Below are positions 24,404 to 32,956 of a stretch of DNA of 36,256 bases, piece by piece (the stretch's first letter is position 1; every line of letters begins with the position of its first letter). This DNA comes from an uncultured Christensenellaceae bacterium (GTDB taxonomy: Bacteria; Bacillota; Clostridia; Christensenellales; Pumilibacteraceae), in contig CAJUKR010000007.1 in assembly GCA_910587025.1 (NCBI GenBank), forward strand, positions 1-36,256, in the 5' to 3' direction. The notes beneath the pieces are model-generated. The model was not told where the DNA came from and searched no databases. It saw only the letters and a list, made by a program, of their open reading frames with translations. Made by a program: the position numbers and the translations under genes.

Positions 24404-25465
24404 TCAATAACGTCCGTTGTTTCTTATATTCTGAGCCATACCCGTCACCATGTTCAGTGCGTCCGCCGCGCGTCTTGCGTTCTGCGTCGCTTCGTCTGCT
24501 GCGATACGAGCTCTTTCCGCGTCCGAGTGCGCCGAAGCCGCGTCGGATTTTATACGATTGATATCCGCGGCGACGCTTCTTGCCGCCTTCACTATATCGG
24601 TGCGGATACGTTCGATCTCCATGCGCACCGCGGAAATTTCACGAAAAATGCGATAACGCACTTCGGACATGAGCCTGTTGAATTTCGCATTATCGGAAAG
24701 CACCGAGCCGAGCACCTTGACTATGCGGCTGTCTATATCTTTGTCGCCCGTAATTCCCGCGACCGGAACGCCGTCGTATATCACTTCTTTCCCCTTATTT
24801 TCCGGATACACCTCAAATCCCTCGAACTTGACGGGAACTCCGTAAAGCGCGCGGGAAACCGCGCCGTCGCCGGTCTCCGGTTCGGAAAAAGATCCGGAAA
24901 ACGACAACCGAGTCTGCGCGGTCACCAAAGCATTATACTTGTCTTCGCATTCTTTCAGTTTTGCGTTTGCGGCGTCGCGACTGCTCAATAACGCATCGAA
25001 ATCGCTGTTTCCGACCGTATCGTACTCCGCTTTTGCGTGCGAATACTCGCTTATGGCGACCTCGAGTTCGTCCATTATCTGAGTTTTCTCGGCGCCGTAA
25101 GCACGATCGAGACGAGTACGAACATCGTTCAGACGCATCTGAGCTTCGACAAAACGCGATTGCGCCGCGCCCATACCCGAAGATGCCGAACGCGATACCC
25201 ACTCGGCTTCCCTGCGCGCTTCTTCGAGCGCGGCTCTCGCCTGAGCCACGTCGTCGCGCAGTTTGGTTTCGTCCTCTTTTTTCATAAGCTCGCGGACTAT
25301 GCGATCCTCGATCGTAATAACGCTTTCTTTCGGAACTTTGTTTTCCGTCACATATTCCACGCACTCGCGCAAAGCCGCACTGTATTCATCCGCCAACGCA
25401 TGCGTCGGAGACGATTTCATCTCAAGCATAAGCGTATTCGTTTTTCTGATAAGCGCATTTAACAT
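24404..25465 (-). CDS. Coiled-coil protein of unknown function
   Basis: 353 residues, soluble, with no signal peptide or membrane helix. Residues about 60-190 and 275-345 are long charged heptad-rich helices (many Ala, Glu, Arg); a less helical middle part (about 200-260) contains FEGFEVYPENKGKEVIYDG. I do not recognise a family. It starts 18 bases after the DivIVA-like gene, with a GGAGAA site ahead of ATG 25465, and ends the lgt operon before a terminator. The pairing with a DivIVA-like protein suggests a cytoskeletal or polar scaffold role, by context only. Confidence 0.75.
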   Translation of the reverse strand: MLNALIRKTNTLMLEMKSSPTHALADEYSAALRECVEYVTENKVPKESVITIEDRIVRELMKKEDETKLRDDVAQARAALEEARREAEWVSRSASSGMGAAQSRFVEAQMRLNDVRTRLDRAYGAEKTQIMDELEVAISEYSHAKAEYDTVGNSDFDALLSSRDAANAKLKECEDKYNALVTAQTRLSFSGSFSEPETGDGAVSRALYGVPVKFEGFEVYPENKGKEVIYDGVPVAGITGDKDIDSRIVKVLGSVLSDNAKFNRLMSEVRYRIFREISAVRMEIERIRTDIVKAARSVAADINRIKSDAASAHSDAERARIAADEATQNARRAADALNMVTGMAQNIRNNGRY

Positions 25466-25483
25466 GGTTTTTCTCCGTGCGTT

Positions 25484-26056
25484 TTAATTGTTATCGTCGA
25501 ACAGCACTCCGAGATCCTTGAGTATCTGTTCCAGATTTTCGTCGGGATGTACTGCGGCGTCATAGTCGAAAGGCTCTTCCGCGCTCTCCGCAGCAAGATG
25601 ATCTTCTATCATGCCGACGGGATCGAAATCGGGAGCCTTTAATGTCGTAGGCGGCGTCGAGTCAGCTTCGGCGAGAAGCCCCGCGATCGCTTTGTCTACG
25701 TCGTCCGTCTTTTTCAGTTCGTCGTCGAGCGGATACTTACGGAGTATCCTGGCAAAATGTTCCACCCATTGCTTGTGGAAATTTCTGAGTGCGGAAAGCT
25801 CTTTTGCTATCTTGCGCCGCGTCAGCCGCTCTATCTCGTCGGCTTTGGACAACGCGGACTCGATAGCGGTACCGATACGGGCTTTCTGCCCCTCGTATGC
25901 TTTCAATGCCGTTTCCGCACGCATGAGCGCATCTTTAAGTTCGAAAATCCTGTCGCGCTGAGCGACGAGAGTTTCGTCGTATACCTCGCGTATCCGTTTG
26001 ACGTATTCGTCAACTTCTTCGGGATCGTAACCGTTTTTGGCGCTCTTGAATTTCAT
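25484..26056 (-). CDS. DivIVA-like protein
   Basis: 190 residues. The N-terminus (MKFKSAKNGYDPEEVDEYV) matches the DivIVA membrane-curvature/lipid-binding start (F...GYD..EVD.Y). A coiled coil follows (about 20-110) and then an acidic tail ending ILKDLGVLFDDNN. DivIVA proteins mark poles and septa and organise division or cell-wall growth. It is shorter than classical DivIVA in the coiled region and has a distinct acidic C-terminus, so it is probably a paralogue or GpsB-like relative rather than the sepF-linked divIVA. ATG 26056 directly abuts the pncB stop; GGAGGT lies within pncB. Confidence 0.8.
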   Translation of the reverse strand: MKFKSAKNGYDPEEVDEYVKRIREVYDETLVAQRDRIFELKDALMRAETALKAYEGQKARIGTAIESALSKADEIERLTRRKIAKELSALRNFHKQWVEHFARILRKYPLDDELKKTDDVDKAIAGLLAEADSTPPTTLKAPDFDPVGMIEDHLAAESAEEPFDYDAAVHPDENLEQILKDLGVLFDDNN

Positions 26057-27505
26057 CTATTTCCTATTACCTCCGGTGTGTTCGGCGATGAGTTTCGATT
26101 TTAATTCGTACAGATCGTCGGACAGATCCACCTTGAATATTTCGGGGTTGACGTTTCGGAGATATTCGTCCCAGAACGTTCCCTTTTCTTTCCTGTTATA
26201 CTCTGCGATCTCCGAGAGCTTGGGCATTTTACGAACGAGCTTACCTTTTTCGAATACGGGTTCGAGCAATTTTCTGACCGTATAATTTTCGAGTATCGTG
26301 CTCTTCCAACGCATGGTCGGATGCGTAAGTTTGAGAGGTTTCGTCGTATCGATCTTTTCGTCGTTCAACGCAATCAGATCCGCAAACGCCATTCCGTCGC
26401 CGTCGTACACGCGGTACAATGTCTTAAACCCCGGATTGGTGATTTTTTCCTGCGTATCCGAGATTTTGATCTTCGGAACGCGAACGCCGTTTTCGGTCAG
26501 TTCCGAGAGCTTGTACACACCGCCGAGAGACGGCATATTTTCGCTCGTAATAAGCCGCGTACCGACACCGTAAGCGTCTATGCGGGCGCCCTGTTCGTTC
26601 AACGACGAAATGACAAACTCGTCGAGATCGCACGAAGCGAAAATTATCGCGTCGTTGTGTCCCGCGTCGTCCAGCATCTTACGCGCTTTTTTGGACAGAT
26701 ATGCGAGGTCGCCGCTGTCCAGTCTTATACCTATCGGCTTTTTCCCGCGCGCCTTGAGTTCGTCGAAAACTTTGATCGCATTGGGCACTCCGCTTCTGAG
26801 CGTATCGTAAGTGTCGACGAGAAGCAATGTATTATCCGGATAAATTTCCGCAAACTTACGGAACGCTTCGAGTTCCGAATCGAAACTCATAATCCAGCTG
26901 TGCGCCATCGTACCTTTGATCGGGATATCGAACAGTCTTCCGGACAGGACGTTGCTTGTCCCCGAACAGCCGCCTATCACGCTCGCTCTCGCGCCGTAGA
27001 TCCCGGCGTCGGGTCCCTGCGCGCGACGAAGTCCGAACTCCGAAACGGCGGCGCGCCCCGCCGACATCTTGACTTTGGACGCTTTGGTCGCTATCAACGT
27101 CTGATGATTGATTATGTTAAGTATAGCGGGCTCGATCAGCTGCGCCTGTGAAAGCGGCGCGCGAACGACGAGTATAGGTTCGTTGGGAAAAACTATCGTG
27201 CCCTCGGGAACGGAATATATATCTCCGGTAAACTTAAAGTCTTTCAGCGTACGGAGAAAATCTTCGGTAAGTCCGGCTTCGCGACCGAGATACTCTATAT
27301 CGTCGTCGTCGAAATGCAGGTTTTGTATATACTCCGCAACCTGTTCGAGTCCCGCCGCCACGGCGTAAGAAATCTGACCGGCATGTCTGAAAAACACATC
27401 GAATACGGCGGTACGTTCGCTTGTACCGAGAGCGTGATAACCGTTCATCATCGTAAGCTCGTAAAGATCGGTCATCAAACTTAAATTACGCGAACTTCCT
27501 TTCAT
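26057..27505 (-). CDS. pncB: Nicotinate phosphoribosyltransferase
   Basis: Converts nicotinate and PRPP to nicotinate mononucleotide in NAD salvage. The 482-residue product begins LMTDLYELTMMNGY, contains VFPNEPILVV, EFGLRRAQGPDAG, GCSGTSNV and AHSWIMSF, and the active-site stretches LLVDTYDT, IRLDSGDLAY and GVGTRLITS. Length fits the long Firmicutes form. GGAGG lies ahead of ATG 27505, and the upstream membrane-protein stop is immediately adjacent. It is in an operon with lgt for no obvious functional reason. Confidence 0.95.
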   Translation of the reverse strand: MKGSSRNLSLMTDLYELTMMNGYHALGTSERTAVFDVFFRHAGQISYAVAAGLEQVAEYIQNLHFDDDDIEYLGREAGLTEDFLRTLKDFKFTGDIYSVPEGTIVFPNEPILVVRAPLSQAQLIEPAILNIINHQTLIATKASKVKMSAGRAAVSEFGLRRAQGPDAGIYGARASVIGGCSGTSNVLSGRLFDIPIKGTMAHSWIMSFDSELEAFRKFAEIYPDNTLLLVDTYDTLRSGVPNAIKVFDELKARGKKPIGIRLDSGDLAYLSKKARKMLDDAGHNDAIIFASCDLDEFVISSLNEQGARIDAYGVGTRLITSENMPSLGGVYKLSELTENGVRVPKIKISDTQEKITNPGFKTLYRVYDGDGMAFADLIALNDEKIDTTKPLKLTHPTMRWKSTILENYTVRKLLEPVFEKGKLVRKMPKLSEIAEYNRKEKGTFWDEYLRNVNPEIFKVDLSDDLYELKSKLIAEHTGGNRK

Positions 27506-28045
27506 TTATTCCTCCGTTGCGGAATTAGCCGACAACGCGCCGTAAAGCGCGACAAGCCCGGCATACATCACGAGTGCGGGCGCGAGTATCCCCGCCGTCC
27601 ATATGCCCGACGCAAACAGAGCGAAAAACACGGAAGGAAAGGAAAACACAAGTATTATCTTCAGATGAAATCTGTACTCCCCGCTCATTATGACCGTAAA
27701 AAGCGACGCGATCGCAGGTGAAGCTATATAGAACGGATAAAGCATTCCGTACGTCAGCGGACTGAAATGCGCGAGGAATCCGACGAACGCGCAGACGAAG
27801 AATATTATCGACATATAAAACGTCACGGTGTTCATCTGAATAATCGAAGTCACGAAAAGTATCAGCCCGCCCGTCAAAAGAAGCAACGGAACGACAATTA
27901 CCGATACACCGACGCCTATCATGCCGCCGATGATTCCGAAAACAAGCAATACGCAACCGCATGCGAAAATCAATGCCGCAGTAATTATATTGCACGCAAA
28001 ACGTTTCTTACGGCTCAGTCCGGTATATTTTTCTTCGTCGGTCAT
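27506..28045 (-). CDS. Six-helix membrane protein of unknown function
   Basis: 179 residues with about six transmembrane helices (near 17-40, 42-66, 72-93, 104-121, 127-147, 150-171), short loops, and a basic N-terminal stretch RKKR just before the first helix. No catalytic motif or known family was recognised. An AAGGAAGGTG ribosome site precedes ATG 28045, which is 4 bases after the lgt stop; the gene abuts pncB. Tight spacing implies it is expressed with lgt. Confidence 0.75.
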   Translation of the reverse strand: MTDEEKYTGLSRKKRFACNIITAALIFACGCVLLVFGIIGGMIGVGVSVIVVPLLLLTGGLILFVTSIIQMNTVTFYMSIIFFVCAFVGFLAHFSPLTYGMLYPFYIASPAIASLFTVIMSGEYRFHLKIILVFSFPSVFFALFASGIWTAGILAPALVMYAGLVALYGALSANSATEE

Positions 28046-28049
28046 AAAT

Positions 28050-29096
28050 TCACCTTCCTTTATTCGGTTTTGTCCGTTTCCGCGGACACTTCTCCTTAGG
28101 CAAAGATCTGCCGTTTCCGTCGCCGTGAGGATGCGCGTATACGGTCTTGTTATATTCGAAGTATTCGTCCGAAAGCAAGTCGCGCGGAACGAGTATCATT
28201 ATTTTTTTGCCCGCAAGGACGGCGCGCACGATATACTGCGCTATACAGAATATACCGAATACGATCATAAGCAGACTTACGACCTGTGATATGCCGAAGC
28301 CTTCGCCGAGACCGCCCGTCGCCGTAAGTTTCTGCGCGGGATCGCGGAAGAATTCGAGAACGAAACGCGCGATGCCGTACCATATGCAGTAAAGCGAAAT
28401 ATAAAATCCGTTGAAACTCTTTCGCTTAGAAAGATAAAGCGCGACCATGGGAATAAACCCGATCAGACACCAAAGCGACTCGATAAACGGATTGCCGAGG
28501 TGCAATACGCCGTTTACGCGGTACGAAAACGGGAACGCGTCGAAATCCACGGGAATGCCGTAGCAACACTGCGGCGACGCGTAATAGCATCCTATACGCC
28601 CGATGCACTGTCCGAGAAGGAAGAAAACCGATGCGAGATCGAGCATCTGAAGCATGCTCACTTTCGGCTTATTCGGGAAAAACTTGCGATATACGAACAT
28701 GGCGACAAGCAGCCCGATGCCCGCGCCGATCAGCGCGCCGAGAACGGCTATGCCGCGAAAATCGAAATGATTGAAAAATCCGTAGTATAATACTCCGCCG
28801 CCGAACGCGAAAGGCACGCCGAATATGACGTAATCGAAAACGAGATCGGAGTAATATCCTTGCTTGACGCACGAAAACTGCCCCACTACCACGCACAGCA
28901 CGATCGCCATGCCGATAATGAAACCGTACCAGTTCATTTCGCGTCCGAGAGTGAGCGCGAGAATAAGTATCGCCAAGCCGAATACCGCCACGACCGAGCC
29001 GAGCACAATAAGAAAACGTTTATTGTATGACAGCGACATGAACTTGCTCCACAAGTTCGGTTTTTTTTCACCTGTGTTGTTATTGTTATCGGACAA
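28050..29096 (-). CDS. lgt: Prolipoprotein diacylglyceryl transferase
   Basis: Membrane enzyme that transfers diacylglycerol to the lipobox Cys of prolipoproteins, the step before LspA (encoded at the left end). 348 residues with seven or more helices. The Lgt signature appears in a clostridial-like variant, GRIGCYYASPQCCYG, instead of GRxGNFxNxE; conserved Glu (NPFIES) and Arg (ARFVLEFFRD) positions remain, followed by GFGISQV. There is a hydrophilic basic extension of about 40 residues at each end. The start is TTG 29096, with a GAGGT site 9 bases ahead; a promoter lies at 29130-29159. First gene of a five-gene operon. Confidence 0.9.
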   Translation of the reverse strand: MSDNNNNTGEKKPNLWSKFMSLSYNKRFLIVLGSVVAVFGLAILILALTLGREMNWYGFIIGMAIVLCVVVGQFSCVKQGYYSDLVFDYVIFGVPFAFGGGVLYYGFFNHFDFRGIAVLGALIGAGIGLLVAMFVYRKFFPNKPKVSMLQMLDLASVFFLLGQCIGRIGCYYASPQCCYGIPVDFDAFPFSYRVNGVLHLGNPFIESLWCLIGFIPMVALYLSKRKSFNGFYISLYCIWYGIARFVLEFFRDPAQKLTATGGLGEGFGISQVVSLLMIVFGIFCIAQYIVRAVLAGKKIMILVPRDLLSDEYFEYNKTVYAHPHGDGNGRSLPKEKCPRKRTKPNKGR

Positions 29097-29129
29097 AATT
29101 AAAATACCTCATTATCTTTATACTCATAT

Positions 29130-29159
29130 AGTATATATCAGACGGGCGGGAATTGTCAA
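29130..29159 (-). promoter_or_regulatory. Promoter of the lgt operon
   Basis: TTGACA (29154-29159) and TATACT (29130-29135) with an 18-base spacer on minus. The -35 box lies in the loop of a long palindrome. Confidence 0.75.
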
Positions 29160-29172
29160 TAATTCTCGCCCG
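29143..29172. repeat. 12-bp palindrome overlapping the lgt promoter
   Basis: A near-perfect inverted repeat (29143-29154 with 29161-29172, one G-T pair, 6-nt loop). It lies downstream of the VanW gene on minus and could end that transcript, but no U-run follows on minus; on plus, T-rich sequence follows. It encloses the lgt -35 box, so it could equally be an operator. Confidence 0.6.
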
Positions 29173-29224
29173 ATTTTGTCCCGTTTTGTCTTTTTTATAT
29201 TTGCGATTCAATGCTTACCGTCAT

Positions 29225-30487
29225 TTACGGAGCTATCGCCACACTGCCCGCCGCCGATGCATAGTCGTCGTTGCGTATCCTCTTTTCTTCCACTCTTCCG
29301 TCCGGGTATGTTATTATAAGATACCCTTCGCTTTTTACGGCGGGAGCGCCGCCGCTGACGCGCACTTTTTCGCCGCTCGCCATTCCGTCGGTATACTTCC
29401 GCTCGGTGTCTATAAACTCTTCGTCCGCCGGACGTTCGCCCATAGACAGCGTAACGGAACGACAATCGATCTTATACGGCAATTCGGACGAATACATCTC
29501 GACGGTAACGCGCGTCGAGTCCGCTTTCGTCTTTATAAACAACGGACCGTCGCCGTTGTTCACAAAGCAAAGATCGCTCCACCCCGCGTTCACCATGGCG
29601 TCGAAAGACGGATCGACATAAGACGGCACGAGAGAATGCCTGTTTACCTTGGTTATTTTCAGTCCCGCGCGAAGAGCGCAGTTATATACGGTGGTGGAAG
29701 CCTGACAAACGCCTCCGCCGACACCCTCTACGTATTTGCCGTTCGAAATTATTTTTGCGCTTAAAAATCCGTTTTCCGCCGTGCGCCGTCCCACCGTTTC
29801 GTTAAACGAAAAAGTCTCGCCCGCTTCGAGCACCGTTCCGTTGATTCGGGAAAGCGCGAGCGCGACATTATGTTTCCGCTCGCTTGACGAAGATGCGTAA
29901 GAAGTGGAAAACGAAGCTCTGCGCTCGGTGTATGCCGAAAGATGCTCCGCGGTCACCTTCGGAGGAAGTACTTCCACTGACAGCGCGACGCGGCGCAGAC
30001 CGCGCTTCAATGCGAAATATGCGTCGTCGTATATCCTCTTTTCATCCAGTCTGTACCCAGGCGAAGAACGTTTGATCTTAAACATCGGTTTTTTTTCAGG
30101 ATCGAATCTGATCTCGGCGTCTTCGGGCTCGCACGATATTTCCGTACGGGCTTTATCCACGACGCGCGACAGCATCGGGAAGCAATAGAGCATGGCGTCG
30201 CGCACCTCGCTGCCGCTTGCGAGCAGTCTGTCCACAAGCTGCATTTTCTCTTCGATCGGCTTGTTGAGTCTGCGCCTTTCGAAATCCTCGGACACGATAA
30301 AATCGGTAGGCTCTATATACTTTTCGTAATACTCGTACCGCTTGTCTCCGTATACGAGACTTAGCGCGGGCGTTCCCTCCGCGGACGCCGTCATACACGT
30401 CACGGAAACCGCGACCGCGATAATGAGCAACGCCGCAACGAGCAACGCCGCGCGTCGGATATTGTCGAAACAAACAAAAAACCTCAT
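29225..30487 (-). CDS. VanW-domain exported protein
   Basis: 420-residue envelope protein with an N-terminal membrane helix or signal anchor (about 12-34), then a mixed region, and a VanW domain at about 205-335: ERKHNVALALSRINGTVLEAGETFSFNETVG in split form, GGGVCQASTTVYN and a DAMVNAGWSDLCFVN stretch. VanW proteins are widespread in Clostridia; their biochemical role is not established. The C-terminal region (about 370-410) contains YLIITYPDGRVEEKR, reminiscent of a small G5-like beta domain. The ATG at 30487 lies inside a terminator-like hairpin and has no clear ribosome site, so expression or the exact start is uncertain; an in-frame TTG at 30445 is an alternative but would shorten the anchor. 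Confidence 0.85.
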   Translation of the reverse strand: MRFFVCFDNIRRAALLVAALLIIAVAVSVTCMTASAEGTPALSLVYGDKRYEYYEKYIEPTDFIVSEDFERRRLNKPIEEKMQLVDRLLASGSEVRDAMLYCFPMLSRVVDKARTEISCEPEDAEIRFDPEKKPMFKIKRSSPGYRLDEKRIYDDAYFALKRGLRRVALSVEVLPPKVTAEHLSAYTERRASFSTSYASSSSERKHNVALALSRINGTVLEAGETFSFNETVGRRTAENGFLSAKIISNGKYVEGVGGGVCQASTTVYNCALRAGLKITKVNRHSLVPSYVDPSFDAMVNAGWSDLCFVNNGDGPLFIKTKADSTRVTVEMYSSELPYKIDCRSVTLSMGERPADEEFIDTERKYTDGMASGEKVRVSGGAPAVKSEGYLIITYPDGRVEEKRIRNDDYASAAGSVAIAP

Positions 30488-30502
30488 ACGTTTAATATGA
30501 GG
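30476..30502 (-). terminator. Terminator-like hairpin overlapping the VanW start codon
   Basis: On minus, CCTCATA and TATGAGG (30496-30502 with 30482-30488) form a perfect 7-bp stem with a 7-nt loop, followed by six U. It begins 15 bases past the stop of the nucleotidyltransferase gene. The second stem arm holds the VanW ATG, and the U-run encodes its Phe-Phe. Confidence 0.75.
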
Positions 30503-30516
30503 CTTTCACTCGGTTG

Positions 30517-31848
30517 TTATTCTTTTCTCGCAAGTTTCACAAGTTTTTTGTGACGGTTCAATGCGGGATCGAGTACACATGCGGCGTGAAGTTCGGACAG
30601 TTTGGACTTGATTTCCGCGCCTTCATAGCCCATAGACATCAGATCCGCGCCGTTGATCCTCAAGTCGCTCGGCTTTACGGGCGCGCCGCTCTCTATAAGC
30701 CGCGCCTTAAACTCCGGCAGTCTGTTCGGCTCGGGTCTGTCGTCCGTGCCTTTGCCTATTCCGTCGGCATCGATAAGTACGGACAGATCGTCGAGTATAT
30801 CGAATTCGCGGGCGCAGAACACGAGCATCTTTCCGTCGCGTGTCTTGCGCTCTTTGTCGTACATATGATTGCGGACGAGTCTGCACACCCTGTCGATCTC
30901 TTTGGCAGGCATTTTCATACCGCTCTGACCGAGTATCCGTTCAGCCATCTCCGCGCCGACGACTTCGTGTCCGTGCATATTGCCGTTACGCTTTACGCAC
31001 TCGGCTTTGCCGACGTCATGCAAAAGCGCGGCAAGCCGCAGGTGCGGCGGACACGCGCGCACGACGCGGAACGTATGCTCGAGCGCATCGTATTTATGAT
31101 ATTTCGCGGGCTGAGCAAGCCCGTCGAGCGCGGCAAGCTCCGGAATGATATAAGGCAAAAAACCGTAGTCGCGAATAAGCGTAAGACCGCGATAGTGAGC
31201 GTCTTCCACACCGTATGCGGTATCTGCCGAAAGTATACGCAAAAGCTCGTCACGCTTGCGATTGGGCGTTATGTCCGCCAAAAGAGGAGCAAACGACCGC
31301 GCCGATTCTTCCGTGGCTTTATCTATATCGAATCCGGTTTCGGCGGCGATGCGCACCAGACGCATAAGTCTCAGACCGTCGGAAGCAAAGACCTTGGCGG
31401 GATCGTAAGCCCTGAGCAGTCTGTTTTCGGCGTCCTTCACTCCGTCGTAAAAATCGGTGATCTCGCCCGTTACGATATTATAGTAAATGCTGTTTACGGT
31501 AAAGTCGCGCCGCGCAGCATCGTCGCATATCTCGGCGTCAAACGAAACTTCGGTCGGCGTATGTCCGCCGCCCGGCGCATACTTCTCCGTACGAAACGGA
31601 GTATATTCCGCTTCGGCATCCTTTATATATCGATGTTTTATAAGCGCCGTCCCCATACGCTTGTAACGCGTAGCGAAAAAGAACCCGCGCGGCAGAACGA
31701 GCTGCTCGGGCATTGCGCGCCCCGCGATATCTATGTCGGACGGAGGCAGACCGCAAACGGCGTTACGGACATAACCGCCGACAAGATATATCGGAACTTC
31801 GTTCTCGCGCACAAGTTTTACGAGCCATGTGGGAACTTCGATATTCAT
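30517..31848 (-). CDS. tRNA nucleotidyltransferase / poly(A) polymerase family with HD domain (CCA-adding type)
   Basis: Class II nucleotidyltransferase that adds or repairs tRNA 3' CCA (or only A or CC). The product from ATG 31848 has 443 residues. The head has LVGGYVRNAVCGLPPSDIDIAG with the metal Asp pair, RRDFTVNSIYYN, and the neck RLMRLVRIAAETGF. It is followed by an HD phosphohydrolase domain with LLHDVGKAE (about 280-345). The expected GGxVRD motif has Asn for Asp. An upstream TTG (31884) is in frame, but it coincides with the predicted -35 box. The predicted transcript starts at or within 2 nt of ATG 31848, implying a leaderless or near-leaderless mRNA. Confidence 0.9.
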   Translation of the reverse strand: MNIEVPTWLVKLVRENEVPIYLVGGYVRNAVCGLPPSDIDIAGRAMPEQLVLPRGFFFATRYKRMGTALIKHRYIKDAEAEYTPFRTEKYAPGGGHTPTEVSFDAEICDDAARRDFTVNSIYYNIVTGEITDFYDGVKDAENRLLRAYDPAKVFASDGLRLMRLVRIAAETGFDIDKATEESARSFAPLLADITPNRKRDELLRILSADTAYGVEDAHYRGLTLIRDYGFLPYIIPELAALDGLAQPAKYHKYDALEHTFRVVRACPPHLRLAALLHDVGKAECVKRNGNMHGHEVVGAEMAERILGQSGMKMPAKEIDRVCRLVRNHMYDKERKTRDGKMLVFCAREFDILDDLSVLIDADGIGKGTDDRPEPNRLPEFKARLIESGAPVKPSDLRINGADLMSMGYEGAEIKSKLSELHAACVLDPALNRHKKLVKLARKE

Positions 31849-31855
31849 CTCGCTT

Positions 31856-31884
31856 ATTTTATCATTATTCCGCCGATAATTCAA
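31856..31884 (-). promoter_or_regulatory. Candidate promoter of the CCA-type gene, implying a leaderless mRNA
   Basis: TTGAAT (31879-31884) and TAAAAT (31856-31861) with a 17-base spacer on minus. Only 7 bases separate the -10 box from ATG 31848. Confidence 0.6.
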
Positions 31885-31923
31885 TTATTTTCAACGGCGC
31901 GAAACAAATATTATCGGTTTTTC

Positions 31924-31952
31924 TTGATATAGCAAGCCGAAAATGATATAAT
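31924..31952 (+). promoter_or_regulatory. Promoter of the lipid kinase gene, implying a leaderless mRNA
   Basis: TTGATA (31924-31929) and perfect TATAAT (31947-31952) with a 17-base spacer. The ATG at 31962 is 9 bases past the -10 box, leaving a leader of about 2-3 nt at most. Confidence 0.75.
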
Positions 31953-31961
31953 AAAATCGAT

Positions 31962-32897
31962 ATGTATAATTTTATCGTAAACAAAGGAAGCGGAAAACGG
32001 CGAGGCGAAGAATTCTTAAACCGAATAACGGAATTCTGCGACAGCAAGGGCATAGAATATGCCGTATATCCGACGGAAGCCAAAGGTCACGCCGAAAAGA
32101 TCGCGAGAGAGTTGTGCGGACAAGGCGTCGGCAATATCACGGCGATAGGCGGAGACGGTACCTTTCACGAGGTACTGAACGGACTGACATCTCCCGAAAA
32201 AACAACGGTAGGTTTCGTTCCCGCCGGTAGAGGAAACGATTTCGCCAGGGCGGCAAAACTGTCGTTGAAACCGATAGAGGCGTTCGGCGACGTGCTTCGC
32301 GGCGAAACCAAACGGATAGATTACATCAGATGCGGGGACAGACGCTGTCTTAACGTGGCCGGCACCGGAATGGACGTAGACGTACTGCAAGCCGTGATAG
32401 ACAAGAAGAACGCCATTTCGTACTACGTTTCCCTCGTAAAATGTCTGCTCGGATTCAAACCGTATCACGTTCGCATCACCGCCCGCGGCGAAACGTACGA
32501 AAAAGATTGCATAATGGTCGGCATCGGAAACGGCGTGGCGATCGGCGGCGGAATGCTCGTCTGCCCGGACGCGAAAATCGACGACGGAAAACTCGACCTC
32601 ATGATCGCGGAAAAACTCGACCGCGGACTGATCGCGTTGATACCGAAATTTATAAAAGGCAAGCATGACAAATTACCAGAACTGAAGCATTACGACATTG
32701 AGCGCGCGGAAATCGACACGTTCGGACGTCCGATACAGCTCGACGGCGAAATATACGAAAACACATCGTTCGACTGCGAGATAGTCAAAGGCGGACTGAC
32801 GACGTACAAAGTCGCGGCGGACTTCGACAAAACGAACGCGCAGCCGACCGCAATGACGGACGACGAGATCATTCCTCCCGATAAAATAACGGAATAA
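31962..32897 (+). CDS. Diacylglycerol kinase-family lipid kinase (YegS/BmrU/DgkB type)
   Basis: Soluble lipid kinase that phosphorylates diacylglycerol or a related lipid, recycling it to phosphatidate. The 311-residue product has the N-terminal strand MYNFIVNKGSG, catalytic GGDGTFHEVLNGL (from 63), PAGRGNDFAR and the C-terminal beta-sandwich with LDGEIYE. The only protein-coding gene here on plus. No ribosome site exists ahead of ATG 31962; the -10 box is too close, and no later in-frame Met would keep the conserved first strand, so leaderless translation is likely. Diacylglycerol is also a by-product of envelope-lipid turnover, in keeping with the Lgt and VanW genes nearby. Confidence 0.92.
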   Translation: MYNFIVNKGSGKRRGEEFLNRITEFCDSKGIEYAVYPTEAKGHAEKIARELCGQGVGNITAIGGDGTFHEVLNGLTSPEKTTVGFVPAGRGNDFARAAKLSLKPIEAFGDVLRGETKRIDYIRCGDRRCLNVAGTGMDVDVLQAVIDKKNAISYYVSLVKCLLGFKPYHVRITARGETYEKDCIMVGIGNGVAIGGGMLVCPDAKIDDGKLDLMIAEKLDRGLIALIPKFIKGKHDKLPELKHYDIERAEIDTFGRPIQLDGEIYENTSFDCEIVKGGLTTYKVAADFDKTNAQPTAMTDDEIIPPDKITE

Positions 32898-32907
32898 CTA
32901 TCGTACG

Positions 32908-32941
32908 AAAACTACCGCAAGGTTCTCCCTGCGGTAGTTTT
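32908..32941. terminator. Bidirectional terminator between lipid kinase and second CTP synthase
   Basis: A perfect 12-bp stem (32908-32919 with 32930-32941), 10-nt loop, with A/T ends giving U-runs on both strands. It separates two convergent genes. Confidence 0.9.
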
Positions 32942-32956
32942 ATTTATCGTCTCGGC

